Shown here: positions 23,759 through 37,689 of the stretch, one piece after another
How the letters are laid out: the number at the start of each line of letters is the position of its first letter
Numbering within the stretch: position 1 is the stretch's first letter
Assembly (NCBI GenBank): GCA_019925105.1
Contig: JAHGAU010000046.1
Location: forward strand, 90,807-154,806
Direction: 5' to 3'
From: Niebla homalea
Lineage: Eukaryota; Ascomycota; Lecanoromycetes; Lecanorales; Ramalinaceae
Length of the DNA: 64,000 bases
The notes under the pieces: generated by a model
What the model was told of the DNA's origin: nothing
Databases searched by the model: none
The model's input: only the letters and a program-made list of their open reading frames with translations
Made by a program: the position numbers and the translations under genes

Positions 23759-23841
23759 CCTTTCTAATATATAATATATTACTCCAAAAATTAGGTACGT
23801 TTATAAGCTATTAAAATTCATTATCTTTTCTATATATTCAA

Positions 23842-24020
23842 TGTGTAAAAGCTGCGATACTGATAGCCAAGAGCCCAGTTAGTGCGCTAGGCCCAACCGA
23901 GCCTAGCGTATGCCGTCCGTACACTTATATGGAAGTATACTGTATTAGAGATTTCTCTATATAATTGGAATTTAGTTATATAAACCTTACCTTTAATAAG
24001 TCCGTAATATAATATAATAA
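23842..24020 (+). repeat. Probable Copia-type LTR
   Basis: It begins TGTGTAAAAGCTGCG and contains a perfect 8-bp stem CGCTAGGC/GCCTAGCG (23885-23892 and 23901-23908) with a CCAACCGA loop. A pyrimidine and TA-rich stretch and a GTCCGTAA run follow near 23998-24007. The layout resembles fungal Copia LTRs with a GCGCTAGGCCCAACCGAGCC-type core, recalled from general knowledge. No second LTR is present in the window and the right end is uncertain. Confidence 0.4.
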
Positions 24021-24725
24021 AAGGAAAAATTAAAAATCGGAATCCAAAAGTTTAAAGGAAGTTATTAAATTAATTGAACAATAAACCGGAACATAAGATA
24101 TTACCTTTTAATATTCATCCATTAAATAGAATCTTTTCCGATATTATTATTAGAAATTATTTCTGATAAGGGCCGTACTTAAAATGAGATTATAAGGGTA
24201 TGTATTGATCGAAAGAATAACTATGAAAAGTAAAAGTATAAATATTAATTAAAAAGGCCTTTTATTAATATACGTTAAGCTATTTTACCCCTTATAGTTA
24301 GTAAGTGGGATAAACAGCTTATGTATTTCGCTTATATATTATTACCGTAATACTTATAGTTTATTTATCAAGTATATTACTTAATAGCCTTTATAAGTTA
24401 ATATACTTATAATATTACCCTTTTCCTTTCATAAATATTAATCGTAATATATAAACGTATATTAATTATTATAAGAATTAAAGAATTTAATAAAAACGAT
24501 ACCGTTATAATTAATGAACGAAAAAAGACGTAAAATTATAAGAATTAAAAGGATTAACGTAATATCCGATCAACATCCGGGTTATCTACTTTTTCTCTTA
24601 ATAATTTTACGTTTAAATCGTTTTCGTTTTTATAATTAATTATAAAAGTTTAATATATATAAATATTAACGGTAAAACTTAATAATTACGTTAATCACGT
24701 ACTTAAAGTTATTTCTATCGATATT
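24021..24725. other. Unassigned AT-rich stretch, possibly Copia internal sequence
   Basis: It follows the probable LTR and has no open frame of note. CA and TG are more frequent than in the LINEs, so RIP was milder. Two partly complementary runs (about 24500-24540 with GTAAAATTATAA, and about 24605-24645 with ATAATTTTACG) could form a weak inverted repeat. Nothing else is recognisable. Confidence 0.35.
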
Positions 24726-24731
24726 ATATTA

Positions 24732-24980
24732 AGAAAAGATGGGAAGCCATGAAAGAATAAAAGTGATGAAATAGCATAAAGCAATGGAGTGCAATTGAAG
24801 ATGGGCCGCAGCCCTTATACAAGTTAGTAAGGTATAGGTCGCTTTTTATAACAATCCGTTATACCCTTCCTTTTCTAAGTATATACGAATCGATTCCACC
24901 TTTAATCAGCCCTTTTAATATTTCCATTCCTCCATATACCTATCCGCAAGTTTAGTGTCTTCCATGCTCTCCCCCTTTCC
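24732..24980 (+). mobile_element. 249-bp short element, copy 1
   Basis: Exactly 249 bp, flanked by the 6-bp duplication ATATTA (24726-24731 and 24981-24986). The other copy, at 40272-40520 in reverse, is also 249 bp with its own 6-bp duplication. The shared core includes GATGGGCCGCAGCCC, then a GTATAGGT run, then AATCGATTCCACC, then TTTCCATTCCTCCATATACC, and a CTCTCCCCCTTTCC end. It has no coding capacity and no poly(A) or AATC tail. The ends (AGAAAAGAT and CCCTTTCC) are at best a poor inverted repeat. GATTCC-type and AGTAAGGTATAGG runs could be read as weak pol III B and A boxes, so a SINE is possible. The class stays open. Confidence 0.8.
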
Positions 24981-24986
24981 ATATTA

Positions 24987-26090
24987 TTTGAGATCCAAAT
25001 TATACCCGGTTTAATTAAGTTTATATAAATATTCCTTTTTATTTATCATTTTATCAAAATTAATTATCTTATAGTTTTATTTTTTATATACTTTAATGTT
25101 TTTAATATTTTTAATAAATGAATAAATTTAATTATTAATTTTTTAAATGATATCCTTTAGGTAATAATTTATTTAAAAAATTATAAATACTTAAGTTATT
25201 CTAAGATTACTTTTTATATATTTGGATGCCTTCCATATATAATTAATAGTATCCTTTATAGTAGAATTTATAAGTTACTTTTTTATTATAATATAAATAA
25301 TATTATTCAAAATAAAAATCTTTTAAAAGTAATAATTATAATTAAAGAATAAAAACAATATCTTTATAAAAACGGATTGTTAATTATTATTAATAAACTG
25401 TATTATATTAATATGGTTTAATCAATTATTTTATTATTTATTATGATATATTCAAAGTTCAATTTTAATATCTTTAATTTATTCGGTTTATCCGTTTATG
25501 TTTAGATAATAAACCGTTAAGTATATAACTTCAATATTCAATTTTTTATAAAGATATTTCTATAAAAGAAATATAAGTTAAGGTATTTAATGTAAAACGA
25601 TTAAGGTAAAAAGATTACAATATTTATATATTTTTATAGGAAAACGTCCGTAAGTAATTATAATATTATTTTTTATTCTTATTCAAAATAAGTATATAAA
25701 AACGATATTTAAATTGCCAATAGTAAATCATAAAAACAACGTTAAATTCCTTAGATTTTAATAATCCGGTAAATAAATTTATAGATAGGTCTTTTTATCG
25801 TTAATTCGGTATTAATTATAAATAAAGTCAGTTTTTTTTCCTATCCCTTAAGGCTTTAATCCGTTTATAAATTTAATAATTACGGAGATATTCCTCGATT
25901 ATATTAGGGAATTAAAGGATATAATAATATCGTTAAATAGGCTTAATAATTTATTTAACTCTTAAATAAATAAATAATAATTAAAAATAAATATTTTTAA
26001 GAACTTTAATTATAATATCTATTAGTATATGGATTTTATTATAGTAATATAGGATTCCGTTTTTTTAAAGTATTTATTAAAAAAATTACT
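24987..26090. other. Unassigned AT-rich stretch
   Basis: About 1.1 kb with no recognisable domain on either strand. It is less CA-depleted than the LINEs. On the reverse strand 25700-25930 there are short readable runs (RIKALRDRKKN, YLPDY) broken by stops, not enough to name a family. It continues on the other side of LINE-5 at 43309, as shown by that LINE's target duplication. Confidence 0.35.
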
Positions 26091-28479
26091 ATTAATTATT
26101 TTGATTAATTGATTGATTTATATTACGGATCTAGCTATTCTAATTCCGGCGTTCTTTAATACGTAGCCTTTTAACCTTATTAGTAACCGTAAAAACCTGA
26201 TACTTATAATGTTAAGGTAAAAACCGGCGTCCACCAAACCTTTACTTTTTACCCCTTAAGGTAAAGGATATTAATGGCCGTTTAAAAAGTAATAATCTAT
26301 TTATATATTTCTTATATTTTAATTCCCTTAAGAAAATCTATAATATTACGACCGTATCTTTATAAGGATTACTTTTAAACTTATTATTCTTCCGCTTTTT
26401 TATATATTTATATTATTTTAATATTATATAATATTTTTAAATATCCTTATTAATACTTACGTATTTAATATATATCCTTTTTATATTATTATTATTATTA
26501 ATTTTTTTTGTAGACTTTTAATAAACGTTTATTATTATATCTTTATAGCTATAAAAAATATTTTCCGGTTTATATAATTAACGTAATTAATTTCTATTTC
26601 TCTTTTTCTTTTTTAATTAATAATAAGTTTTTTCCGTAAAATTTTTAATAATCTTATTTATCTTTATAATAAAATTAAACTATAATAATAGTCCGGTAAA
26701 TATTATAAACTTAACGGTTACCCGGATATTTTACTTTATAAATATTAACTTTTATAATAAGTTTTAACTTAACCTCCGTAAATAAAAGAAAAAAAATAAA
26801 AACGTATAAAATATTTTACTTTCTTTATTTATATTTATATTTAGTGTCTATTTAATTTTTAATATATATAATAAATAAGAAATAAATTAAATTATTTTTA
26901 TCTATCCGGAATTAAATTATTAATATATTATTACTTTTCTTTATAATATTATAATAACGGAAATATTTATTAATAATCTTTTTGTCGTTAAAAGTTAAAT
27001 AATAATAACTTTAAAGTATAAAATCTTTATATTTCCGTTAATACTTAGTTTATTTTATCGTAATTTATAAGGTAATTATAATATAGTTTTTATTTTTTAA
27101 ATCTTTTTAATTTCGTTTTTTTTTATATTTAACGGAAATTTATATACGCTTAAATTGTTCTCCGGGATATTAATAAGGTTAACTTTTTTTCTTAACTTAA
27201 TTTTATTTTATTTAATAAAAAAAAGGATAGGTATTTTGAATTTATTCTTTTTAACTTAAAACTTATTAAGATTCTAATAGATCCGCTTATTTCCTATTAT
27301 TATAATTAAGTATATATATTTCTTTAATTTTATTTAAATGATTATTTAAAATAATAAGACTTTAATTAACGATATAAAAACCTTAAATTTTAATACCGGG
27401 ATAAAGGTTACTTTATAAGTATTATTAATTACTTTTAAATATTAATTCTAGACTTTCTATAATATTTAAATAAACTTCTTTTTATATCTTAAAGTACTTT
27501 TAAGTATATATTTAATAATTATAACGTATATTATAATTAGCTTTATTAAAGCTTAATAAATAGTCCGGGCCTTTTATAACGCAACTTTTTATATTAATAT
27601 AATAAGATAAGTAAAGCCTTTTTCTTATAAAGTTATTTTCTTTTAAACCTTTTTTATATAGTTTTTTTAATTAAGTTTCTTATTTACTTAAAGGTTAAGG
27701 ACTTTAATATTAATATTTAACTTTACTATAATTTTATTTAAGTTTATTATTGATTGATTAATTGATTGATTGATTGATTCATACTACGGATCTAGCTAAG
27801 CTAATTCCGGCGTTCCTTAATACGCGGCTTTTTAACCTTGCTGGTAACCGTAAAAACCTAATACTTATAATATCAGGGCAAAAACCGGCGTCTACCAGGC
27901 CTCTACCCTTTACCCCTTAAGGTAAAGGATATTAACGGCTGTTTAAAAAGTAATAATCTATTAATATACTTTTTATATTTTAATTCCCTTAAGAAAATCC
28001 ATAATATTACGACCGTATCCTTATAGGGACTACCTTTAGGCTCTTTACTCTTCCGCTCCTTTATATATTTATATTATTTTCACCTTATATAATACCTTTA
28101 AATGTTTTTATTAATACTTACGTACTTAATATATACCCCTTTTATATTATTATCGCCGTTAATTCCTTTAAAGACTTTTAATAAGTATTTATTATTATAT
28201 CTTTATAATTATAGAAGATACTTTCCGGTTTATATAATTAATATAACCGGTTTCCGCTTCTCCTTTTCTTCCTTAATTAATAATAGGTTTTCTCTATAAG
28301 ATTTTTAATAACCTTGTTTATCTTTATAACGAAATTAAATTATAATAATAATCCGGTAAATATTATAAATTTAATTGATTGATTGATTGATTGATTTATA
28401 TTACGGGTCTAATTAAGCTAATTCCGGCGTTCCTTAATACGCGGCCTTTTGGCCTTATTGGTAACCGTAAAAACCTGAT

Positions 28480-31400
28480 ACTTATAACGTTAAGGTAAAA
28501 ACCGGCATCTATCAGGCCTTTACCCTTTATCCTTTAAGGTAAAGGATATTAACGGCCGTTTAAAGAATAATGATTTATTTATATATTTCTTATATTTTAA
28601 TTCCCTTAAGAAAATCCGTAATATTATAACTATATTTTTATAAAAATTATTTTTAAACTTATTGTTTTTCCGCTCCTTTATATATTTATATTATTTTAAT
28701 TTTATATAATATTTTTAAATATTTTTATTAATACTTATACGTTTAATATATACCTTTTTTATATTATTATCGCTATTAACTCTTTTAAAAACTTTTAATA
28801 AGCGTTTATTATTATATTCTTACGGCTATAAAAGATACTTTCCGGTTTATATAACTAATATAACCGGTTTCCGCTCCTCTTTTTCTTCTTTAACCGGTAA
28901 TAAACCTTTTTTATAAGGTCTTTAATAACTTTATTTATCTTTATAATAAACTTAAATTATAATAATAATCCGGTAAATATTATAAACTTAACGATTACCC
29001 GGATACCTTATTTTATAAATAATATTTAACGGTAATTATAAATATTAACTTTTATAATAAATTTTAACTTAATTTTTATAAATAAAAGATAAGAAATAAG
29101 GATATATATAGTATTTTACTTCTTTTATCCGTATTTATATTTAATGTTTATCCGACCTTTAATATATATAATAAATAAGAAATAAGTTAAATTATTTTTA
29201 TTTATCCGGAGTTAAATTATTAATATATTATTACCCTTTTTTATAATATTATAACGGCAGAAATATTTATTAATAATCTTTTTATTATTAAAAGTTAAGT
29301 AACGATAACCCTAAGGTATAAAGTCTTTATATTTTTATTAATATTCGGTTTATTTTATTATAACCTATAAAATAATTATTATAGTTTTTACTCTTTAAAT
29401 TCCCTTAATTTTAATTTTTCTTACGTTTAACGGGAATTTATATCCGCTTAAATTAATTTCCGGGATATTAATAAGGTTAACTTCCTTTTCCGTTTATTCT
29501 TATTTTATTTTAATAAAAAGGGAGATAAATATTTTTAATTTATTTTTTTTAGTTTTAAGCTTATTAAGATTTTAACGGATCCGCCCGTTTCCTATTATCG
29601 TAATTAAGTATATATATTTCTTTAATTTTACTTAAGCGATTATTTAATTTAATAAAACCTTAATCGGCGGTATAAAAACCTTAGACTTTAATATCGGGAT
29701 AAAGGTTACTTTATAAATACCGTTAATTACTTTTAAATATTAATTCTAGACTTTCTATAATATTTAAATAAACTCTTTCTTATATCCTAAAATACCTTTA
29801 AGTATATATTAAATAATTATAATATATATTATAATTAACTTTATTATAACTTAATAAATAATCCGGGATTTTTATAATATAATTTTTTATATTAATACGG
29901 TAAAATAAGTAAAACCTTTTTCCTATAAAGTTATTTTCTTTTAAATTTTTTTTATATAATCCTTTTAATTAAGCTTTTTATTTACTTAAAGATTAAAGAC
30001 TTTAATACTGGCTTCCGGTTTTACCGTAATTTTACTTAAGTTTATTATAATTATTATATTATATAACTTCGGGCTTTTAATTATATAAATGAATTTATAT
30101 TTATATGGCGTAAATTAAGCCTTATAAGTTTTTATTTATTAAAGATAAATTTTATAAACCTATTTTAATTTTAAATAATTTATATATATAAAAATATTAT
30201 AAATTAAGAGGTAAACATTATTAATAAAGCCTTTAACTTGGACTTTTTATTTTAACTTAATAAACTCTTTAATTAATAAATTATTAAAGAATAAGAATAA
30301 TATAAAAAAAATAAATAATTTTTAAAGAATCCCCGTTATAGCGGGCTTTATTAAGCTTATTTTTTATCTTAAGTTAATTAATATAACTTAATTATTTAAA
30401 AAACTCTTTATTTATTTAATTAAGAAGGGTAATATCCCCTTTTTCTTTAAGTTATATAATAATTTTTAATAATTTATTTTATTAAAAATACTTATAATAT
30501 TAAAAGAAAAAAATTTATAATATATTTCTTTTTGTAACTTTATACCGTATATATGCCGTTGATTAATCCTTTAAGGGCTATTTCTATTAATTAATTTCTT
30601 TTTATTTTTATTTATTAATCGGGAAGAAGTCCGTAATTTTTTATATAGTTATTAAGGATCCTCGTTATTATCGTTTTTAAGGCCTTCCTTAACGTATATA
30701 AGAATATAATAAATTTATAAGACTTTACCTTAAAGTAATCCGGCTTAATAAACTTCTTAAAGATAATTGTTTTTATTTTTTTAAACTTATATAAATAATA
30801 ATTAATATTAAAATATATTTAAAAAAAGTAAATAAAAACCTTCCTAAAAAATAAAATTATTATTATTAAGAATTTATTAAGAGTTTTATTTAATTTTAAA
30901 ACTTTATCCTTTTTTAATTTATTAATTATTTTAATTATTATATTTTATATTATTATTTTATTTATTAATATAGCGTTAAAATATAAAACGCTGTTAATAT
31001 CGTTTAAATTAACTTTTAACGGAGGAAGGAAAAATATTCTTTTAAGAACCTTGATTTTACCGTTAAAGGTATTAATTAATATATTATCGGGTTTTTTAAA
31101 AAGTGGAAATTTAAGGATAAACTTTAATTTCTTATTTTATTCTTTATTATATTTTATTAACTTTTAAATATTATAAAATAAGACCGTTAAATTATATATT
31201 ATAAATTAAAAAAATATTTATTTAACCTTTTTAATAATCCTTTTTTTTTCTTTTTAAGTAATTTTTAATTAATTAAGTATCTTTTAATTCTTATATTTAA
31301 AAGTTTATTTAATTAACCTTTTTATTTTTATAATTACGGTTATATATTCTTTATTTTAATAAATTTTAACTTTTTATAAGGGTTTTATTTTCGGAATAAT

Positions 31401-32445
31401 TTTATTAATTATTTTATTTAATACCTTTATTATTTATTTTATAAAAAAATTAATCCGGTCTTTATTATTTAATTAAGGGAAATCCGTAAATTATATTATT
31501 ATTTCCCCCGTTTTTATATAAACCTTTGTTTCCTTAATTATTTTTTACGCCCTTTTTACCGGTAATAATATGGTTATATTAATAGTTTAATCTAGGGTTA
31601 TTTATATCGGTATATAATCCGAATTATATTTTAAGTCCTTTTATAGTTTATATATTACGACCGTGTTAATAATCTTTTCCGTATTAAAGGTTAAATTAAT
31701 AATTATTTTAAATTTATAACTTTCTTACGTAATAATCCCTTATAATATTAATAATAAAAAATTAATTTAAGTAATAATTATTAATAGGTTATCCGATTTA
31801 ACGTAATTTATTATACGTTTTTCCTTATTCTATATATAATAATATAAATTAAAGTCTTTAAATAATATATATTTACTTAAAATAATTAAAACCTCTTTAA
31901 GTAATAATATTATAAAAAAAATTTCCTTATTAACCGGCGGTAAATTATATATATTATAGATATTAAGGTCGCCTTTTAAGTCCCCTTCTTTTATAATATA
32001 GAATATATAAAGGTTTTTATTATAATAAGTAATATCCTAGTTATTTACGTTAAACCGCTTATTTATAAAGAAATATATTCTGGTCGTTTTATCCCCTTTA
32101 AAGGCTAAATAAAACCCCTTTTTTAAGTTAATAAATAAATATATATATAGGTTATACGGTAATTTTTATATTATTATAACGTCGACGTCCTTAACTTTTT
32201 TAAATTTAAATATTAATATTATAGCTTTAATTCTTTTATTACGGACGTTATATTATATTATTCTTAAAAACGTTAATATATTATATATTAACCTTTATAA
32301 AGGCTCTTTTTTTTATATTTATTTAAGTTATAGATTTCTTATTAAAGTTAAGCGTTTTTTAATTAAGTACCTTCCCGGTTATTATTAAAGATATAGGACG
32401 GCCGGCCCTTAAAATCGGGATTATAAAAAGTTTTTTCTTTTTTAT
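28480..32445 (-). pseudogene. LINE-7 ORF2
   Basis: It starts near GACGGCCGGCCC at about 32398. The RT core at about 30205-30225 reads GFINNVYL, so both aspartates are changed to Asn. The frame contains many stops. Confidence 0.6.
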
Positions 32446-32499
32446 TATTATTTACCTTTTATTATTTAATTAATTAAGCTTACGTTTTAAGGCTGTCTT

Positions 32500-34170
32500 T
32501 AATTAACCTATTAAATTAATCTTATATATATTATACCGTTAGATTTTTATGGTTATTTAAGTTTCCTTATGTTTAATCTTTTTAACTTTTATTATATACT
32601 TAAAATCTTATATTAAGTATCTTTTCTTATTATATATAATATATTTAAATATATTTTTTATAAGCTTTTTAATTATTAATTTTATATACTTATAGGTATT
32701 ATAACCTTTAACGTAAATTATATATTTTATAATATTAAAGTACCTTATAATAATATATTTATAATTTTAATATTTAAAATATTAATAAATATTAATCGCT
32801 TTATCCTATAATTAAGTTATTTTAAGAAATCTTTTTTTAATAATCTTTTTATTTAAAACGTTATTATATATTTTTATTAACGTTATACTTAATATAATAA
32901 TAAAGTATTTCTTTACGTATTTTAAGGAATTAAGTCTTTTTATTATTAATAAAAGCTTATAATTAACGATTTTAAGCCTTAAGTAAAGAATTATATTCTC
33001 CTTTTTTATATTTTTTAATATAATTTTTTTCTTGGTTTCCTTAAAATATAATAAGTATATTTTATTTATTATAATAATAAATAATTACCTTAAAATTTTA
33101 ATTAACTTATATTTTCCTTTATTAATTTAAGCCTTAAATATCTTTAAGTTTTCCTTTATTTTTAAAAATATTATATTAAAAAAAATATTTTTACTTTATA
33201 ATTTACGTACCGTAATAATCTATTCTATTAATAGTTCCGTCGTTATTTTAAAAGTTTTTATTAATTATAATGGGTTTACTTTTACCGTTATATTCTTTTC
33301 TTTATTATTAAATAAATAAATTATTATTATTTTTACCTTCTTTAATACGGCTATTTTTTCTTCCGTTATCCCTTTATTCTCTACCGCGGGTACCCCTTTT
33401 ATTATCCTTATTGCTTAACTTTTTTTTATTTAAAAGGCCGCCGTTTTTATACTTTTACTTTATATACTTAATTTTAAGCCGCCATCTTTATCTTTTATTA
33501 ATACTTTTACTCCCGCCTTTTAAAAGCTTTATAGGCGTTCCGTTTTTTTTAATTTTACCCCTACCTTTATATAGAAGTCCCTTATATTTTTCAATTTAAT
33601 TTATAATATTAATTAAGTTTTTAACGTAATATCTTTTTATTTTACCATAAAAAGTCTTTTTAAGGCCTTTATTGCTTCCTTTACCGCCCTTTTATCCTCC
33701 TTTACCAGGCGATATATTATTTCCGCCTTTTATTTTTAATCCTTTAAGGTTTTATTTTCCTTATTAACTTTATTTCCCTTTTATATACCCTTAATAATAT
33801 TTTTACCGCGGTCTTTTTACCTTTTTCTCCCGCTTATACTTTTCACTATTAATATTATACCGGCCTTTTTACCCCCTTATTTACCTATTATCTCCGTATT
33901 ATTATTATGCGTTTTACGTGCTTCATTATACGCATTTTATTAACCTTAGTTTCCTTATTTACTTTAAGCGTTATCCGGCTTATTATTATTATATTACTTA
34001 TATACGTTATTACCGTTTTTATTAATATAGGTTATTTACCCGTTTATTACCTTATTCTTAACTACCACGTTATTTCCTCTTATTGTACTTAATATATTCC
34101 CCTCACTATCGCTAGAACTATATATATACGTATCGTTTTGGACCTCTGGGGTCCCTTTATTCGTCGCCAT
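32500..34170 (-). pseudogene. LINE-7 ORF1
   Basis: It starts ATGGCGACGAATAAAGGGACC (MATNKGTPEVQNDTY) at 34170. A patch near 33700-33740 keeps an antisense CCGCCCTTTTATCCTCC run with little RIP. Short antisense ORFs at 33411-33599 and 33907-34092 lie over it and are rejected. Confidence 0.65.
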
Positions 34171-37100
34171 CCTATCTATCATATTATAAATTTAATAGTT
34201 ACTTAAATGCTTTTCCTTATAAATAATATTTAACGCTAATTATAAATATTAACTTTTATAATAAATCTTAACCTAGCCTCCGTAAATAAGGGATAAAAAA
34301 TAAGGATATATATGGCGTTTTATTTTCTTTATTTATATTTATATTTAACGTTTATCCGATTTTCGGTATATATAGTAAATAAGAAGTAAATTAAACCGTT
34401 TTTATCCGTCCGGAGTTAAATCGTTAATACGTTATTACCTTTCCTTATAATATTATAATAACGGAAATACTTATTAATAATCTTTTTATCGGCAAAAGTT
34501 AAATAATAATAACCTTAAAGTATAAAGTCTTTATACCTTTATTAACGCTTGGTCTACTTTATTATAACTTATAAAGTAATCGCTATAATTTTCGCTTTTT
34601 AAATCCTTTTAATTTCAGTCTTTTTTACGTTTAATAAGAGTTTATATACGTTTAAATTAACTTCCAGGATACCGGTAAAATTAATTTCCTTTTTAACTTA
34701 TTCTTACTTTATTTTAATAGAAAAAGGAATAGATATCTTTAATTTATTCTTTTTAACTTAAAATTTATTAAGATTCTAGCGGATCCGTCCGTTTCCTATT
34801 ATTATAATTAAGTATATACCTTTTTTTTAATTTTATTTAAGCGATTATTTAATTTAATAAAACCTTAATTAACGATATAAAGACCTTAAATTTTAATATT
34901 ATAATAAAGGTTATTTTATAAGTACCGTTAATTACTTTTAAATATTAATTCTGGACTTTTTATAATATTTAAATAAGCTCCTTTTTATATCCCGGAGTAC
35001 CTTTAAGTATATATTAAATAATTATAGTATATATTATAGTTGGCTTTATTACGGCCTAATAAATAATCCGGGCCTTCTATAACGTAATTCCCCATATTAA
35101 TATAGCGAGATAAATAAGGCCTTTTTTTTTATAAAGTTATCTTTTTTTAAATTTTTTTTATATAGTCTTTTTAATTGAGCTTCTTATTTACTTAAAGGTT
35201 AAGGATTCTAATATTAATATCCAGCTTTATTATAATTTTATTTAAATTTATTATAATTATTATATTATATAATTTCAGGCTCTTAATTATATAAATAAAT
35301 TTATACTTATATAATACGAATTAAGTTTTATAGGTTTTTATTTACTGAAAATAAACTTTATAAGCTTATTTTAATTTTAAATAATTTATATATATAAAAA
35401 TATTATAGGTTAAAAGGTAAACGTTATTAATAAAGCTTTTAACTTAAATTTTTTATTTTAACTTAATAAGCTTTTTAATTAATAAATTATTAAAAAATAA
35501 AAATAATATAAAAGAAAAAAATAATCTTTAAGGAATTTCCGTTATAACGGGCTTTATTAAGCTTATTTTTTATCTTAGGTTAATTAATATAACTTAATTA
35601 CTTAAGAAACTTTTCATTTATTTAATTAAAAAGAATAATATCCTTTTCTTCCTTAAGTTATATAGTAATTTCTAATAATTTACCTTATTAAAGGTACTTA
35701 TAATATTAAGAAAAAAAAGACTTATAATATACTTCTTCTTATAATATTATATTATATATATGCCGTTAATTAGTTTTTTAAGGGCTATTTCTATTAATTA
35801 ATTTCTTTTTATTTTTATTTATTAATCGGGGAGAAGTCCGTAATTTTTTATATAATCGTTAAAAATCTTTATTATTACCGTTTTTAAAGTTTTTCTTAAC
35901 GTATAAAAAAACGTAATAAATTTATAAAACTTTACCTTAAAGTAATCCAGCTTAATAAACTTCTTAAGGATATTTGTCTTTATTTTTTTAAATTTATATA
36001 AATAATAATTAACGTTATAATATACTTAAAAAAAATAAATAAAAACTTTTTTAAATGGTAATATTATTATTAATAGGAATTTATTAAGGATTTTATTTAA
36101 TCCCGGGGCTTTTATTTTTTTTAATTTATTAATTGTTTTAATTATTATATCTTATATTATTACCTTATTTATTAATATAAAGTCGGAATATATAATATCG
36201 TTAATATTATTTAAATTAATTTTTAACGGAGGGGGGAAAAATATTCCTTTAAAGGTTTTAATTTTACCGTTAAAAATATTAATTAATATATTATTAGGTT
36301 TCTTAAAAAACGGGAATTTAAAAATAAACTTTAATTTCCTATTTAGTTTTTTATTATATTTTATTAACTTTTAAATATTATAAAATAAAACCGTTAAGTT
36401 ATATATTATAAATTAAAAGTATATTTATTTAACCTTTTTAATAATTTTCTCTTTTTCTTCTTAAATAACTTTTAATTAATTAAGTATCTCTTAATTTTTA
36501 TATTTAAAAGCCTACTTTATTAACCTTTTTACCTTTACGGTTACGATTATATATCCTTTATTTTAATAGGTTTTAACTTTTTAAGAAAACTTTATTATTA
36601 AAATTATTTTATTAATTATTTTATTTAATATTTTTATTATTTATTCTATAAAGAAATCGATCCGGTTTTTATTATTTAATTAAGGGAGGTCCGCGAATTA
36701 TATTACCGTTTCTTCCGTTTTTATATAAATTTTTATTATTTTAATTATTTTTTACGCTTTCTATATTAATAACGGTAAAATTGTATTAACGGTTTAATCC
36801 AAAGTTATTTATATTAATATATAATCTGAATTATATTTTAAGTCCTTTTATAACTTATACTTTATAACTGCGTTAATAATTATTTCCGTATTAAAGGTTA
36901 AATTAATCGTTATTTTAAACTTATAACTCTTATACGTAATAGTTTTTTATAATATTAATAATAAGAAATTAACTTAAACGATAACTATTAATAAATTATT
37001 TAATTTAACGTAATTTATTATATATCCTTTTTTATTTTATATATAATAATATAGGTTAAAGTCTTTAAATAATATATATTTATTTAAGGTAATTAAAACC

Positions 37101-37689
37101 TCTTTAAATAGCAATATTATAAACGGTTTTTTCCTATTAATTAATGGCGGATTATACGTATTATAAATATTAAAGTCGTTTTTTAAGTCCCTTTTTTTTA
37201 TAATACGGAATATATAAAGGTTTTTATTATAATAAGTAACGTTTTAATTATTTACGTTAAATTGCTTATTTATAAAGAAGTATATTCTGGTTATTTTATC
37301 CCCTTAAAGGTTAAATAAAACCTTTCCCCGGGTTAATAAACGAATATATATATAAATTATACGGTAATTCCTATATTGCAATAATATTAACGTTTTCGAT
37401 TTTTTTAAACTTAAATATTAATATTATTACTTTAATTTTTTATTATAGATATTATATTATATTATATTATATTATTCTTAAAAGCGTTAATATATTATAT
37501 ATTAACCTTTATAAAGGCTTTTTTATTTATATTTATTTAGGTTACGGACTTTTTATTAAAGCCGAGCGTTTTCTAATTTAATATTTTCCCGATTATTATT
37601 AAAGACGTAAAACGGTTAATTTTAAAAGTTAAAATTGCGAGGAATTTTTTCTTATTTATTTTATTTATTACCGTTATTTACCTTTTATT

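Larger units (their letters stand above)
12804..23775 (-). mobile_element. LINE-2: host LINE, interrupted three times
   Basis: Segments are 12804-13408, 21288-22865 and 23254-about 23775, in all about 2.7 kb of the 5' half of the family. It is broken on the left by the Gypsy LTR, then by a small LTR element (13409-21282) and by the 375-bp LINE-4 (22866-23240). The ORF1 start is at 23758. The exact 5' end is not fixed because no matching target duplication is visible; the short leader seems to end within about 20 bp. The 3' half is not in the window. Confidence 0.8.
28375..34180 (-). mobile_element. LINE-7: full-length LINE inside LINE-6
   Basis: 5806 bp. The 15-bp perfect target duplication is ATATTATAAATTTAA (28360-28374 and 34181-34195). 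The GATT tail is five units long. The leader between the ORF1 start (34170) and the 5' end is only 10 bp. As the innermost copy it must be the youngest of LINE-5, 6 and 7. It is nonetheless as mutated as its hosts. Confidence 0.92.
27850..37660 (-). pseudogene. LINE-6 ORF2, split by LINE-7
   Basis: It starts near the AAAACGGTTAATTTTAAAAG block at about 37608-37627, runs to 34196 and resumes at 28359. The RT core at about 35416-35440 reads FINNVYL. The 65-residue forward ORF at 28102-28299 is antisense to it. Confidence 0.55.

Noticed and set aside
24732..24980. tRNA gene or clear tRNA-derived SINE
   Set aside because: A-box-like and B-box-like runs are present but weak, no cloverleaf could be drawn, and there is no characteristic tail.
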